64,000 nt of DNA from Actinoplanes auranticolor (GTDB lineage Bacteria; Actinomycetota; Actinomycetes; Mycobacteriales; Micromonosporaceae), in the NCBI RefSeq assembly GCF_018332655.1, contig NZ_BOQL01000026.1:310001-374000 (forward strand), written 5' to 3'. Position 1 is the stretch's first letter. Each line of letters opens with the position of its first letter. This document shows, one piece after another, positions 23,883-32,513 of the stretch. A program made the translations under genes and the position numbers. The notes below the pieces were generated by a model that was not told where the DNA came from, did not search any database, and saw only the letters and a list, made by a program, of their open reading frames with translations.

Positions 23883-25021
23883 TTGCCGGCTGCCTCATAG
23901 AGCTTCTCCGGGGCCACCGCGCCGACCAGGATCCGGCCGTCGTCGGTGATCAGCGCGCTGAACAGGGCGCTGGTGAGCAGGCGCCCGCTGCCCCAGGTGC
24001 CGCTCGTCTTGGGCAGCGTCCCGACGATCGCGTCCAGCTGCCCGGCGGCGCCGGCCGCGCCGTTGTCGGCCTTGGCGTCGTCACCCTTGGGCATCTTGGC
24101 CACCAGCACCGACGTCCAGCCCTTGCCGACGACCTTGGTGCCCTCGGCGGCTTCCTTCTGCGCCTTCTCCGCCTCCGGCGTGGTCGCCTTCGCGCGCTCC
24201 TCGGCGATGTCGGCCTCGCTGGGCTCGGTCACCTTGGTGCCCGGCGGCGGGTTGAAGGTGAACTGCTCGGCGTCCGGCACCTCGAAGCTGACCTGCTGGA
24301 ACGCCACCCGTACGGCCGGGTTGTTGGCGCCCTTGGCGTAGACGTCCACGCCCAGCGGGATGTGCTTCTCCGCGTCGATGGCCAGGCGCACCTGGCCCAC
24401 CAGCGAGGCGGTGTCGCGCGGGCTGAGCACCAGCTCGTACGCGTCCCGGCCGGCGACCTTGGCCGCGCCGGTCGTGGTGACCGCCGTGGTCGGGTCGATG
24501 GCGGCGAGCGCCGCGTCGGCGGCCTCCTGCGGCGTCGACGGCACACCCGACGGCAGCGCCTGCGGCTTGGCCGGCTTGCCGGCCTTGTCCGCCGGCAGCT
24601 TGAAGTGCGTCGCTGAGCTGTCGGCGCTGCGCCACATCCACACGTCGGAACCGTTGCGGATCACGTCGGTCTCGCCGAGCGTGCCCATCAGGGCGAGGCG
24701 GGCCTTGTCCTCGCCGGCGTACCAGACCCGCGCGGTGTTGCTGCCCGCGACGAGATTCATGATCTCGGAGCTGCCGGCGCCACTGGTGACGCCGGGCAGC
24801 GACGGCAGTCCCAGATCGGCCGTCTGCACGACCGTGCCCGAGAACCCGTCGACCTTGGCGTTCTGCACGTCGACCAGCAGCTGAGCCGCGCTGCGCTCCG
24901 GCAGCGAGGGGTCCGCGCTGGCGACGATCGTGCCCGCCGCGGCGCCGCCACCGATGACGACGACCGCTGCCGCTGCCGGAACCAGCCAGCGCAGGGCGGG
25001 CCTTGACCTGAACACACTCAC
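23879..25021 (-). CDS. LolA/RseB-like exported protein with membrane anchor
   Basis: A 380-residue protein with an N-terminal transmembrane or signal segment (about residues 11-33) and an extracytoplasmic domain. The pattern is that of the MucB/RseB/LolA superfamily: AAQLLVDVQNAKVDGFSGTV near residue 45, repeated antiparallel strands, and GRDAYELVLSPRD near residue 200. Such proteins bind lipids or sense envelope damage. The GTG at 25021 follows GGGAGG. It is the first gene of an operon with the ABC exporter and diverges from the OmpR/kinase pair, suggesting one envelope-response module. Confidence 0.78.
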   Translation of the reverse strand: MSVFRSRPALRWLVPAAAAVVVIGGGAAAGTIVASADPSLPERSAAQLLVDVQNAKVDGFSGTVVQTADLGLPSLPGVTSGAGSSEIMNLVAGSNTARVWYAGEDKARLALMGTLGETDVIRNGSDVWMWRSADSSATHFKLPADKAGKPAKPQALPSGVPSTPQEAADAALAAIDPTTAVTTTGAAKVAGRDAYELVLSPRDTASLVGQVRLAIDAEKHIPLGVDVYAKGANNPAVRVAFQQVSFEVPDAEQFTFNPPPGTKVTEPSEADIAEERAKATTPEAEKAQKEAAEGTKVVGKGWTSVLVAKMPKGDDAKADNGAAGAAGQLDAIVGTLPKTSGTWGSGRLLTSALFSALITDDGRILVGAVAPEKLYEAAGK

Positions 25022-25086
25022 GATGAGCACCTCCCGTTGTCTGCAGCCATCCTGCGCCGCACCGGCTGTGACGCCGCTGAGAACAT

Positions 25087-25096
25087 CCCCTAGGGG
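25087..25096. promoter_or_regulatory. CCCCTAGGGG palindrome in the divergent promoter region
   Basis: A perfect 10-bp palindrome sits midway between the LolA-like gene (GTG 25021) and the response regulator (GTG 25124). It may be an operator for the OmpR-type regulator, although such regulators more often use direct repeats. Confidence 0.45.
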
Positions 25097-25123
25097 TTGC
25101 CCTGCCCGTGCCAAGGTAGTGGG

Positions 25124-25792
25124 GTGCGGTTGCTGGTGGTGGAGGACGAGGCGCGGCTCGCGGCTGCCCTGCAGCGTGGTCTGCAGGCCGAGGGGTTCGC
25201 GGTGGACGTGACCGGCGACGGTCAGGACGGGCTGGAGCTGGCCCGCCACGGTGACTACGACGCGATGATCCTCGACGTCATGCTGCCGCGGCTGTCCGGC
25301 TACCGGGTGGTGCGCCAGCTGCGCGCCGAGCAGAAGTGGCTGCCGGTGCTCATGCTCTCGGCCAAGGACGGCGAGTACGACCAGGCCGACGGGCTGGACT
25401 GCGGCGCCGACGACTATCTGACCAAGCCCTTCTCGTACGTGGTGCTGCTGGCCCGGTTGCGGGCGCTGCTGCGGCGGGGCACCCCGGAACGCCCGGCGGT
25501 GCTGCGCCACGGGGACCTGGAGCTGGACCCGGCGCAGCGCAAGGTCACCGTGGCCGGGGCCGAGGTGGTGCTGACCGCCCGCGAGTTCGCCCTGCTGGAG
25601 TACCTGCTGCGCCGCCCCGGTGAGGTGGTCTCCAAGACCGAGCTGCTCGACCACGTCTGGGACGCCGCGCTGGACACCGCCGCGAACGCGGTCGAGGTCT
25701 ACGTCGGTTACCTGCGCCGCAAGATCGGCCGGGAGCGGCTGGAGACGGTCCGCGGCGCGGGCTACCGGCTGGCCGCCGTCGACGGGTCCTGA
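25124..25792 (+). CDS. OmpR/PhoB-family response regulator
   Basis: A 222-residue regulator. The receiver has acidic residues Glu7/Asp8, phospho-acceptor Asp51 in ILDVMLP and Lys in TKPFSY. The trans_reg_C winged helix includes LTAREFALLEYLLRRPGEVV and VEVYVGYLRRKI. The GTG at 25124 begins the conserved MRLLVVEDE. It is 2 bases upstream of the kinase gene and presumably controls it and the divergent LolA/ABC operon. Confidence 0.94.
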   Translation: MRLLVVEDEARLAAALQRGLQAEGFAVDVTGDGQDGLELARHGDYDAMILDVMLPRLSGYRVVRQLRAEQKWLPVLMLSAKDGEYDQADGLDCGADDYLTKPFSYVVLLARLRALLRRGTPERPAVLRHGDLELDPAQRKVTVAGAEVVLTAREFALLEYLLRRPGEVVSKTELLDHVWDAALDTAANAVEVYVGYLRRKIGRERLETVRGAGYRLAAVDGS

Positions 25793-25794
25793 GC

Positions 25795-27153
25795 GTGGCC
25801 TGGCTGCGCCGGCTGAGCCTGCGGGCGCGGCTGCTGCTGGTGTCGGTGGTGGTGCTCTTCGTCGGGCTGGCCGGCGGCGGCGTGGTGCTGGTCGCGACGA
25901 TGAACTACGCGCTGCTGCGCACCGCCAACGAGGAGGCGCTCGACACCGCCACGGCGGTGGCCGAGCTGGTGAACGAGGACACGCTGAGCGATCCGCTGCC
26001 GGCTGCTCCGGGCGTACGGGTGCAGGTGGTCAACGCCCAGGACAAGGTCCTCGCGGTGTCCGCGGGCGCCGACCGGCTGGTGCCGATCCTCTACCCGGAC
26101 GAGATGAACGCGCTGGGGAACCGGGAGGGCCAGTTCATCCCCGGCCACCGGATCGGCTTCGACGGTCGGGTCCGGGTGGTCATGGTGCTGGCCGGGCCGG
26201 CCGACGCTCCGGTCCGGGTGCTGGTCGCGCGGCCCACCTCGGACCTCACCCAGGGCCTGCACCTGCTGCGGACCACGCTGCTGCTCACGTTCCCGGCCCT
26301 GGTGGCACTGCTCGCGCTGGTCGCCTGGCGGGTGGTCGGCGCGACCCTGCGCCCGGTGGAGGCGTTGCGGGCCGGCGCCGAGGAGATCACCGGTGGCGCC
26401 CGCTCCGACCGGCTGCCGGTGCCCGACTCGCACGACGAGATCCACCGGCTGGCGGTCACCCTCAACGGCATGCTGCACCGCCTGGACGCGGCCCGGGGAC
26501 GCCAGCGGGCCTTCGTCGCGGACGCCGCCCACGAGCTGCGCAGCCCGCTGACCAACATGCGCACCGAGCTGGAGGTGGCGCAGCGGCTGCCGGACACCAC
26601 GGACTGGCCGGCGCTCGCCGACGACCTGCTCACCGACGTGGACAGGCTCAGCCGGCTGGTCGACGACCTGCTGCTGCTGGCCCGGGCCGACGACGGGAGC
26701 ACCCGGGTCGAGGAGCGGCGGATGGAGACCGTCGAGCTGGGCCAGCTGCTGGGCGAGGTAGCGGCCCGCTACCCGGCGGTGGAGTACGAACGCCCGGCGG
26801 TGCCGCTGCGCACCCGCGGGGAACGCGACGCGCTCGGCCGGGTGGTGGGCAACCTGCTCGACAACGCCGTCCGGCACGCCGCGTCGTCGGTGCGGCTCAC
26901 GGTGGGGACGGACGGCGCGTACCAGCTGATCTCGGTCTCGGACGACGGCCCGGGCATCCCGGCGGCTGACCGCGAGCGGGTCTTCGACCGCTTCACCCGG
27001 CTCGACGACGCGCGGGCCCGGGACGCGGGCGGCTCGGGCCTGGGCCTGGCCATCGTCCGTGAACTGGTCCGCCGGCACCGCGGCACGGTGGTGCTGCGGG
27101 GGACCTCCCCGCCGCCGGGCCTGCGCGTGGACGTCCGCCTGCCGGGCGCCTGA
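25795..27153 (+). CDS. Sensor histidine kinase (HisKA type)
   Basis: A 452-residue kinase. Transmembrane helices at about 13-35 and 162-182 flank a periplasmic-type sensor of about 125 residues. HAMP follows, then the HisKA motif DAAHELRSPL with His246, N-box NLLDNAVRHA, and the G boxes DDGPGIP and GGSGLGLAIV. It begins with GTG 2 bases after the regulator stop. It is the partner of the OmpR-type regulator. Confidence 0.94.
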   Translation: MAWLRRLSLRARLLLVSVVVLFVGLAGGGVVLVATMNYALLRTANEEALDTATAVAELVNEDTLSDPLPAAPGVRVQVVNAQDKVLAVSAGADRLVPILYPDEMNALGNREGQFIPGHRIGFDGRVRVVMVLAGPADAPVRVLVARPTSDLTQGLHLLRTTLLLTFPALVALLALVAWRVVGATLRPVEALRAGAEEITGGARSDRLPVPDSHDEIHRLAVTLNGMLHRLDAARGRQRAFVADAAHELRSPLTNMRTELEVAQRLPDTTDWPALADDLLTDVDRLSRLVDDLLLLARADDGSTRVEERRMETVELGQLLGEVAARYPAVEYERPAVPLRTRGERDALGRVVGNLLDNAVRHAASSVRLTVGTDGAYQLISVSDDGPGIPAADRERVFDRFTRLDDARARDAGGSGLGLAIVRELVRRHRGTVVLRGTSPPPGLRVDVRLPGA

Positions 27154-27221
27154 GGGCGGCTCAGGGCGGCGACGCGCCGTGACGCCATATCTGACTCACG
27201 GTTTATGGAAGCTGTCTTTCT

Positions 27222-27710
27222 GTGATGATGGCAGGCGTGGACATCGATGTGAACGGGAGCCGATCAGCTGCGCCGCCGTCACGGCTCACGACGTTGATCG
27301 CGGTGCTGCGCGGCAACGAGAACTTCCAGCTCATCGCCACGGTGGTGCTCATCGTCATGACGATTGCCGGCCTCATTCTGCAGGGCTCGGACTACGCAGC
27401 CCACATCCACGGCCCGCTGGCCTTTCTGGGGGCGCTCGCCGGCCTGGGAATCCCGCTCGTCGCGATCACGCTGCTGGCCCTCACCCGTCCGGGCCGGCGC
27501 CGGGCCCGGTGGCTCATCGCCGCGGCCCCGGCCGTGCTCGTGACGCTGTTTCTGGCCCTGCTGCCGCCGGTTACCGCCGGACACGGCTGGCTCGGGGTTC
27601 TGCTGACGGTGCTGGTCACGCTCACTTACGACGTTGTGGCCATCGCGTACCTGCTGGTCCTGCGGCCCTGGGCCTGGATCTCCCGAGATGACGGCGGTGC
27701 GGGCCGGTAG
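27222..27710 (+). CDS. Small four-helix membrane protein of unknown function
   Basis: A 162-residue protein with predicted transmembrane helices at about 38-55, 63-82, 92-115 and 122-150. A soluble N-terminus carries no recognisable motif. Starts are possible at 27222 (GTG), 27225, 27228 (ATG) or 27237 (GTG). Codon use is normal for the window. It is monocistronic, between the kinase and the copper gene ycnI. I do not recognise the family. Confidence 0.6.
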   Translation: MMMAGVDIDVNGSRSAAPPSRLTTLIAVLRGNENFQLIATVVLIVMTIAGLILQGSDYAAHIHGPLAFLGALAGLGIPLVAITLLALTRPGRRRARWLIAAAPAVLVTLFLALLPPVTAGHGWLGVLLTVLVTLTYDVVAIAYLLVLRPWAWISRDDGGAGR

Positions 27711-27833
27711 GTGGAGCCGTTGACCGGGGGCGCGGCGTGAAAGGGCGCGAGAATCCGCGGGAACTTATCCGGGACGGTCACCGACCAATGACCGTGCCCG
27801 GCGCCCCGGCCGGGTCCGACCGGAAGGTTTCTG

Positions 27834-28553
27834 ATGTCGCTGTTGAAGCGCTCGGCCGCGGTGGCCGGGATGGTCACCGCGCTCACCCTCGTCCTCGCGG
27901 CGCCCGCGTCCGCGCACGTCACGGTGAATGCGAGCACCGCGGTGCAGGGTGGCTACGCCAAGGTCACCTTCCGGGTGCCGAACGAGAGCGACACCGCGAG
28001 CACTACCAAGGTGGAGATCAACCTGCCGGCCGACACGCCGTTCGCGTCGGTGTCGCTCAAGCCGGTGGCCGGCTGGACCATGGCGCCGGTGAAGTCGAAG
28101 CTGGCCAAGCCGATCGAGGCGCACGGCACGAAGATCGACGAGGCGGTCACGAAGATCACCTGGACCGCCGCCGGTGACGCGGCGATCAAGCCGGGCCAGT
28201 TCCAGGAGTTCGACGTCTCGCTCGGCCCGCTGCCGCAGGTGCCGCAGGTGGTGTTCAAGGCGCTGCAGACGTACTCGGACGGCAACATCGTGCGCTGGAT
28301 CGACGAGCCGACCACCGACGGCACCGAGCCGGAGAGTCCCGCGCCCGTCCTCAAGCTCGCCGCGGCCGCGGGGGCCGACGCGCCGGCCGCCGCCACCAGC
28401 AGCACGGCGCCGACCGTCTCGGCCGCCGGTGCGGCCGAGCCGGACGGCAACGGGACCTGGGCCGGCATCGTCGGCATCGGGCTGGGGCTGGCCGCGCTGG
28501 TGCTCGGGCTGCTCGCGTACCGCCGCTCGGGTCAGAGCACCGCGGGGCAGTGA
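27834..28553 (+). CDS. YcnI-like copper-binding exported protein
   Basis: A 239-residue protein of the YcnI (DUF1775) family. The signal peptide ends ASA, so mature protein begins with His28 (AHVTV). In YcnI that N-terminal histidine helps form a mononuclear copper site. A beta-sandwich (about 30-165) and an alanine/threonine-rich linker follow, then a C-terminal transmembrane helix (about 203-225) and a basic tail. It should be anchored outside the membrane and take part in copper handling. The ECF sigma gene starts inside its stop codon region, linking copper binding to transcription control. Confidence 0.9.
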   Translation: MSLLKRSAAVAGMVTALTLVLAAPASAHVTVNASTAVQGGYAKVTFRVPNESDTASTTKVEINLPADTPFASVSLKPVAGWTMAPVKSKLAKPIEAHGTKIDEAVTKITWTAAGDAAIKPGQFQEFDVSLGPLPQVPQVVFKALQTYSDGNIVRWIDEPTTDGTEPESPAPVLKLAAAAGADAPAAATSSTAPTVSAAGAAEPDGNGTWAGIVGIGLGLAALVLGLLAYRRSGQSTAGQ

Positions 28554-29125
28554 CCGACGAGGAGGTGACCGGGTGGGCGCTCGCCGCGGGCCGGGGTGAC
28601 CGGGACGCGGCGGCGGCGTTCGTCCGGGCCACCCAGCGGCAGCTGCGGCGCTTCCTGCAGCACCTCGCCGGCCCGGAGGAGCTCGACGACCTGACCCAGG
28701 AGACGTACCTGCGGGCGCTGCGCAGCCTGCCCGGCTTCGCCGGCCGGTCCAGCGCCCGCACCTGGCTCTACACCATCGCGCGCCGGGTCGCCGTCGACCA
28801 CGTCCGGGCCGCGGTCGTCCGGCCGCGGATCGCCCGGGTCGAGGACTGGCAGGGCGCGGCCGACGCGGCGCTCGGCGCCGACCGGCCCCGCTTCGAGGAC
28901 GACCTGGCCCTGCGCGACCTGCTGGGGGCGTTGAGCGCCGAGCGCCGGGAGGCCTTCGTGGCCACCCAGCTGCTCGGTCTCTCGTACGCGGAAGCGGCCG
29001 AGGTCTGCGACTGTCCGGTGGGGACGATCCGCTCCCGGGTGGCCCGGGCCCGCGAGGACCTGGTGGCGGCGCTGGCCGCCAGCGGTGACCCGCGTCGCGG
29101 CCGAGGGTCGAACGCGGCGGGCTGA
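28550..29125 (+). CDS. ECF sigma factor (SigC-like)
   Basis: A 191-residue sigma factor. Region 2 is at about 20-90 (LDDLTQETYLRALRSLPGF, RTWLYTIARRVAVDH) and region 4 at about 120-175 (LSYAEAAEVCDCPVGTIRSRVARAR). The GTG at 28550 overlaps the ycnI stop, so the two are translationally coupled. No anti-sigma gene lies next to it. The pairing with YcnI and the similarity in size and layout to actinobacterial SigC, implicated in copper homeostasis in mycobacteria, suggest a copper-responsive role (inference). Confidence 0.87.
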   Translation: MTDEEVTGWALAAGRGDRDAAAAFVRATQRQLRRFLQHLAGPEELDDLTQETYLRALRSLPGFAGRSSARTWLYTIARRVAVDHVRAAVVRPRIARVEDWQGAADAALGADRPRFEDDLALRDLLGALSAERREAFVATQLLGLSYAEAAEVCDCPVGTIRSRVARAREDLVAALAASGDPRRGRGSNAAG

Positions 29126-29133
29126 CGGCCCGG

Positions 29134-29766
29134 TCAGCCGCCCGTGTAGGCCGCGTAGCACCGGTCGGCGCGTTCCCGGGCGACGGTCGGGTCGGTGCCG
29201 TCGGCGACGGCGGCCCCGGCCCAGCCGTCGCTGCTCAGCCGGTAGAAGAGCTTGCCCTCGTCGGAGGCCATCCACGCCTCGATGGCGGCCTGGTCGCGGG
29301 GCGCCGCCGGATCCGCCAGGTGCATGGCCAGGCCCAGCAGGCCGGCGTCCCAGCCGATCCCGGTTGCGCCGGGGCCGAACTGCTCCCAGAACTCGTCGGC
29401 CACCTGCGCGACGTGCTCCAGCTCGAAGCGGGTGCGTCCGTCGCCCTCCGGGACGAGGCGGACCTCCACCCAGCTGACGCCGTCGTTGTACTCCCAGGTC
29501 GCGGCGAAGCCGTTCGGCTTGTCGCAGCGCGAGATCGTGCCGCCGGCGTTGCCCTCGAACTGGTATTTGCCGCCCTCGCGGAGCTCGCCGCTGACCGGCA
29601 GGAACCAGCGGGTGATCCGTTCCGGGTCGGTCACCGCGTCCCACAGGTCGTCCTGGCCGGTGTCGTAGACCTGGCTGATGGTCGACACGCGTGCCTCGCC
29701 GGCCTCCAGGGTGCGCTCACCGTACTGGCGCCGTACCGCGCTGATCTGCTGCTTCGCGTCAATCAT
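29134..29766 (-). CDS. SRPBCC/AHSA1-domain protein
   Basis: A 210-residue protein of the Bet v 1-like fold. The AHSA1 pattern is visible: VYDTGQDDLWDAVTDPERITRWFLPVSGEL, then GGKYQFEGNAGG and WVEVRLVPEGDGRT. These proteins bind hydrophobic ligands and are usually paired with an ArsR regulator, as here. ATG 29766 overlaps the end of the ArsR gene, so the two are coupled. Confidence 0.87.
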   Translation of the reverse strand: MIDAKQQISAVRRQYGERTLEAGEARVSTISQVYDTGQDDLWDAVTDPERITRWFLPVSGELREGGKYQFEGNAGGTISRCDKPNGFAATWEYNDGVSWVEVRLVPEGDGRTRFELEHVAQVADEFWEQFGPGATGIGWDAGLLGLAMHLADPAAPRDQAAIEAWMASDEGKLFYRLSSDGWAGAAVADGTDPTVARERADRCYAAYTGG

Positions 29767-30122
29767 CCGTCGCTCCGATCGTCGTCGCGGGCGGCGAGCC
29801 GCCGCTGCCGCTTGCCGCGGGCCACCTCGGTGGCCAGCGCGTCCAGGTGGGGTTTCCAGAACCGGCGGAACCGGCTCAGCCATTCGTCGGCCTCGCGCAG
29901 CGCCGTGTCGTCGACCGAGTAGAGCCGGCGGGCGCCGTCCGGGCGTACCGTGGCGAAGCCGTTGTCGCGCAGCACCCGCAGGTGCTGGGAGACGGCCGGC
30001 TGGGAGATGCCGAACTCGGCCCGGATGACGTCGGTGACCGCGCCGGAGGGCTGCTCGCCGTCGGCGAGCAGCTCCAGGATCCGGCGGCGGACCGGGTCGC
30101 CCAGGACGTCGAAGGCATGCAC
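29763..30122 (-). CDS. ArsR-family regulator paired with the SRPBCC protein
   Basis: A 119-residue winged-helix repressor opening VHAFDVLGDPVRRRILELL. The recognition region SQPAVSQHLRVLRDNGF is at about residues 40-56, and the basic C-terminal tail has no metal-binding cysteines. The GTG at 30122 gives the normal family start. An AT-rich palindrome lies 23 bases upstream. It presumably represses its own operon with the SRPBCC gene. Confidence 0.88.
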   Translation of the reverse strand: MHAFDVLGDPVRRRILELLADGEQPSGAVTDVIRAEFGISQPAVSQHLRVLRDNGFATVRPDGARRLYSVDDTALREADEWLSRFRRFWKPHLDALATEVARGKRQRRLAARDDDRSDG

Positions 30123-30144
30123 CGCGCCACTATGCCAGCCGCAG

Positions 30145-30167
30145 CTTATATAAGTCAATTCTTAAAC
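30145..30167. promoter_or_regulatory. Likely ArsR operator
   Basis: The perfect palindrome CTTATATAAG (30145-30154) is followed by TCAATTCTTAA within a short AT-rich island in otherwise very GC-rich DNA. It sits 23-45 bp upstream of the arsR start and just ahead of the divergent lipoprotein gene. Confidence 0.6.
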
Positions 30168-30194
30168 GCCCGACCGGCCGGGCCGGTGGCTGCG

Positions 30195-30926
30195 ATGCTG
30201 CTCCACGTGCGGTTCTGCGCGGTGATGCTGGTGCTGGGTCTGCTGACAGGCTGCGGCGAACCGGCGACGCGGGGGCCCTCCACGGTGCTGCCCCGGCCGT
30301 CCCTCGGGCAGTGGTCCGTCCCCGGCCCCGCGGTGAGCGCCGCGCCCGCCGCGCCGGCCCCGGTCTCGTCCCCGGCGCGGACCGCCGCCGTCAGTAGCGG
30401 GTGGGAGATCACCGTCTACTACACCGCTGTGCAGAGCTTCCACGGCGGTGATCCGGAGACCGTCACCGGCTGCCGCGGCCTCGACTGCGCGCACGGCGAC
30501 GACGACCTGGGCGAGTATCCCGCCGGCTTCGTCGCGGCGGTCAAGGACGAGGGCACCGGGCGTACGGCGGCCGGCACGTACCTGAACTGGTCGTACGACA
30601 TCGGCTACTGGCTCGACACCGCCGCCCGGGACGCCGCCGGGGCTCCGCTACGGCCGTTCGTCTCGGCCGCCGCCGACCCCGGCGTGCTGCCCCGCGGCGC
30701 GACCTTCCGCATCGCCGGCTGCGGGCGCACCGACGACGGCGCCGCGGCGGACGGGACGGTCTGCGCGGCACTGCGCCGGGCCCGCTGGACGGTGACCGAC
30801 GAGTTCACCCCCGGCCTCGGCGGCAGTCGGCACGTCGACCTCTACATAGGCGAGGAGACCGGGCCCGGCTTCACCGACTCGCCGTGGTACCTGACCCTCA
30901 CCGGGGCGTCGCTGCGGCTGGGCTGA
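30195..30926 (+). CDS. Secreted lipoprotein with 3D/RlpA-like domain
   Basis: A 243-residue protein with a lipoprotein signal (LVLGLLTGC, Cys near residue 19), a proline/alanine linker to about residue 65, and a C-terminal domain beginning WEITVYYTAV. The C-terminal stretch contains YLNWSYDIGYWLD and LPRGATFRIAGCG, and ends with acid-rich HVDLYIGEE. The layout is like 3D-domain or double-psi barrel cell-wall proteins with aspartate clusters, but the match is only partial. GTG 30207 is an alternative start. It converges on the DUF2277 gene. Confidence 0.62.
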   Translation: MLLHVRFCAVMLVLGLLTGCGEPATRGPSTVLPRPSLGQWSVPGPAVSAAPAAPAPVSSPARTAAVSSGWEITVYYTAVQSFHGGDPETVTGCRGLDCAHGDDDLGEYPAGFVAAVKDEGTGRTAAGTYLNWSYDIGYWLDTAARDAAGAPLRPFVSAAADPGVLPRGATFRIAGCGRTDDGAAADGTVCAALRRARWTVTDEFTPGLGGSRHVDLYIGEETGPGFTDSPWYLTLTGASLRLG

Positions 30927-30930
30927 GCGG

Positions 30931-31200
30931 TCAGGAGGCGTACCGCTTGGCGGCGCGTTCGCGGGCCTTGGCCGCCTCGGTCTCGCGGTCCTTCGGCGGC
31001 GCGGTGGTGACCAGCTCGGCGAGCAGCTCCTCGGTCGCCGCCGCGACCGCGGCGACCGCCCGGTCGAACGCGGCCTGGTTGCGCTGCGACGGATTCGTCG
31101 ACCCGGCGACCTTGCGCACGTACTGCAGGGCGGCCGCCTGGACCTCGTCGGGCGTGGCGGGCGGCTCGAAGTTGTGCAGCTGGCGAATGTTTCGGCACAT
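30931..31200 (-). CDS. DUF2277 family protein
   Basis: An 89-residue protein with the unmistakable family start MCRNIRQLHNFEPPAT and the following ALQYVRKVAGSTNPSQ. Most of it is helical and charged, with an alanine/lysine-rich end. DUF2277 proteins are found across actinobacteria and have no known function. The proximal Cys2 is conserved in the family. Confidence 0.85.
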   Translation of the reverse strand: MCRNIRQLHNFEPPATPDEVQAAALQYVRKVAGSTNPSQRNQAAFDRAVAAVAAATEELLAELVTTAPPKDRETEAAKARERAAKRYAS

Positions 31201-31254
31201 GGCAGAAGCGTAGTCACTGCCGGTGGGCCGTGGGGGTCCCCGGCCGCCGGGCCG

Positions 31255-31761
31255 TCAGGGCAGCACGCCCGGCGGGAACCACTCGACGGTCCGGAAGTCC
31301 CCGCTCTCCACCGTCTCGTACGGCGCGCCGCTCACACAGAGCGGCACCGACTCGGTGCTGCCCGGATCGATCACCCAGCTGTAACCGACGCGGTCGTGCC
31401 GGCCGTGGTCGTACACCGTGAAGCCGCGGCGCACGCCGATGAACTCCTTCCGGCTGCTGGCGGTGATGATGCCGGTCGCCACCGCCACCGGGCCGCCGAC
31501 CGCCAGGCAGTCGATCCGCCCGCTGAACCAGGCCCCCTCGGTGCCGAGGTAGTGGCTGATCCGGAACGTCCCCCGGGCGTCCGGGCCGAGGCCGTGGGCG
31601 TCGAAGGTGAACCGGATGTCGTCACCCGCGGCCCGCCACAACCTCGCCGAACCGACCAGGCTGGGCTCGGTGGGCTTCGGGCGGCTCGCCGACGCCGCGC
31701 CACCGGACGTGATCAGGACGGCGGCTGCCGCGGTCAGGGCGAGCACTGCGCGCTTCATCAT
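31255..31761 (-). CDS. Small secreted protein of unknown function
   Basis: A 168-residue protein with a clear signal peptide (residues 2-26, cleavage near ASA) and a beta-rich mature part. Two cysteines (IDCLAV and PLCVSG) are spaced to form a disulfide. No catalytic motif is visible and the family is not recognised. It stands alone between the DUF2277 gene and the third two-component system. GGAGGAAGC precedes the start. Confidence 0.6.
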   Translation of the reverse strand: MMKRAVLALTAAAAVLITSGGAASASRPKPTEPSLVGSARLWRAAGDDIRFTFDAHGLGPDARGTFRISHYLGTEGAWFSGRIDCLAVGGPVAVATGIITASSRKEFIGVRRGFTVYDHGRHDRVGYSWVIDPGSTESVPLCVSGAPYETVESGDFRTVEWFPPGVLP

Positions 31762-31835
31762 GCTTCCTCCATGTCTCGGGTACTTCCGACATGAATCAGC
31801 CTGGTCCGTCGCGGCCGGACGCGACTCCCGCGCGG

Positions 31836-31853
31836 GAGGGAACCGGCTCCCTC
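31836..31853 (-). terminator. Hairpin after the response regulator gene
   Basis: GAGGGA (31836-31841) pairs with TCCCTC (31848-31853) around a 6-base loop, immediately downstream of the response regulator stop on the minus strand. It is short, so only weakly supported. Confidence 0.4.
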
Positions 31854-32513
31854 TCAGGAGGGACTCACGAAACCCGACTCGTACGCGGCGATCACCGCCT
31901 GGGTGCGGTCGCGGGCGCCGAGCTTGGCCAGCACGTTGCCGACATGGGTCTTGACCGTCTGCACGCCCAGCACCAGCCGCTCGGCGATCTCCGCGTTGGA
32001 CAGGCCCCGCGCCATCAGCCGTAACACCTCGGCCTCCCGGTCGGTCAGGTCCGCCGGGGGCGTACGGCTGCCGTACGCGGCCGCCAGGCGCCGGATCGCC
32101 GCCGGGAACAGCAGCGACTCCCCGGCGGCCACCACCCGGATCGCCGCCAGCACCTCGGCGGGGCGGGCCCGCTTGAGCAGGAAGCCGCTCGCTCCGGCGC
32201 GCAGGGCGGCGTACACGTACTCGTCGTGCTCGAAGGTTGTGATGATCAGGATGCGCGGCGGGTGGGCGGCGGTCGCGAGCGCGTGCCGGGTGGCCTGCAG
32301 ACCGTCGATCGCCGGCATCCGCACGTCCATCAGCACCACGTCGGGCCGGGTCCGGGCCAGCAACGGCGGGACGGCGGCTCCGTCGGCGGCCTCACCGACC
32401 ACGGTCAGATCCGGCGCGGTGGAGATGATCGCGGTCAGTCCGATCCGGACGAGCTCCTCGTCGTCGACCACGGCCACCCGAACCGGCCCGGCGGGGGCGC
32501 TCACCGGGGCCAC
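31854..32513 (-). CDS. NarL-family response regulator
   Basis: A 219-residue regulator. The receiver has DDEE (17-20), phospho-acceptor Asp63 in LMDVRMP and Lys in FLLKR. The LuxR HTH is LTDREAEVLRLMARGLSNAEIAERL with TVKTHVGNVLAKLG. It overlaps the end of its kinase gene by 13 bases. The target is unknown; the dyad at 33780-33794 is a candidate site. Confidence 0.92.
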   Translation of the reverse strand: MAPVSAPAGPVRVAVVDDEELVRIGLTAIISTAPDLTVVGEAADGAAVPPLLARTRPDVVLMDVRMPAIDGLQATRHALATAAHPPRILIITTFEHDEYVYAALRAGASGFLLKRARPAEVLAAIRVVAAGESLLFPAAIRRLAAAYGSRTPPADLTDREAEVLRLMARGLSNAEIAERLVLGVQTVKTHVGNVLAKLGARDRTQAVIAAYESGFVSPS

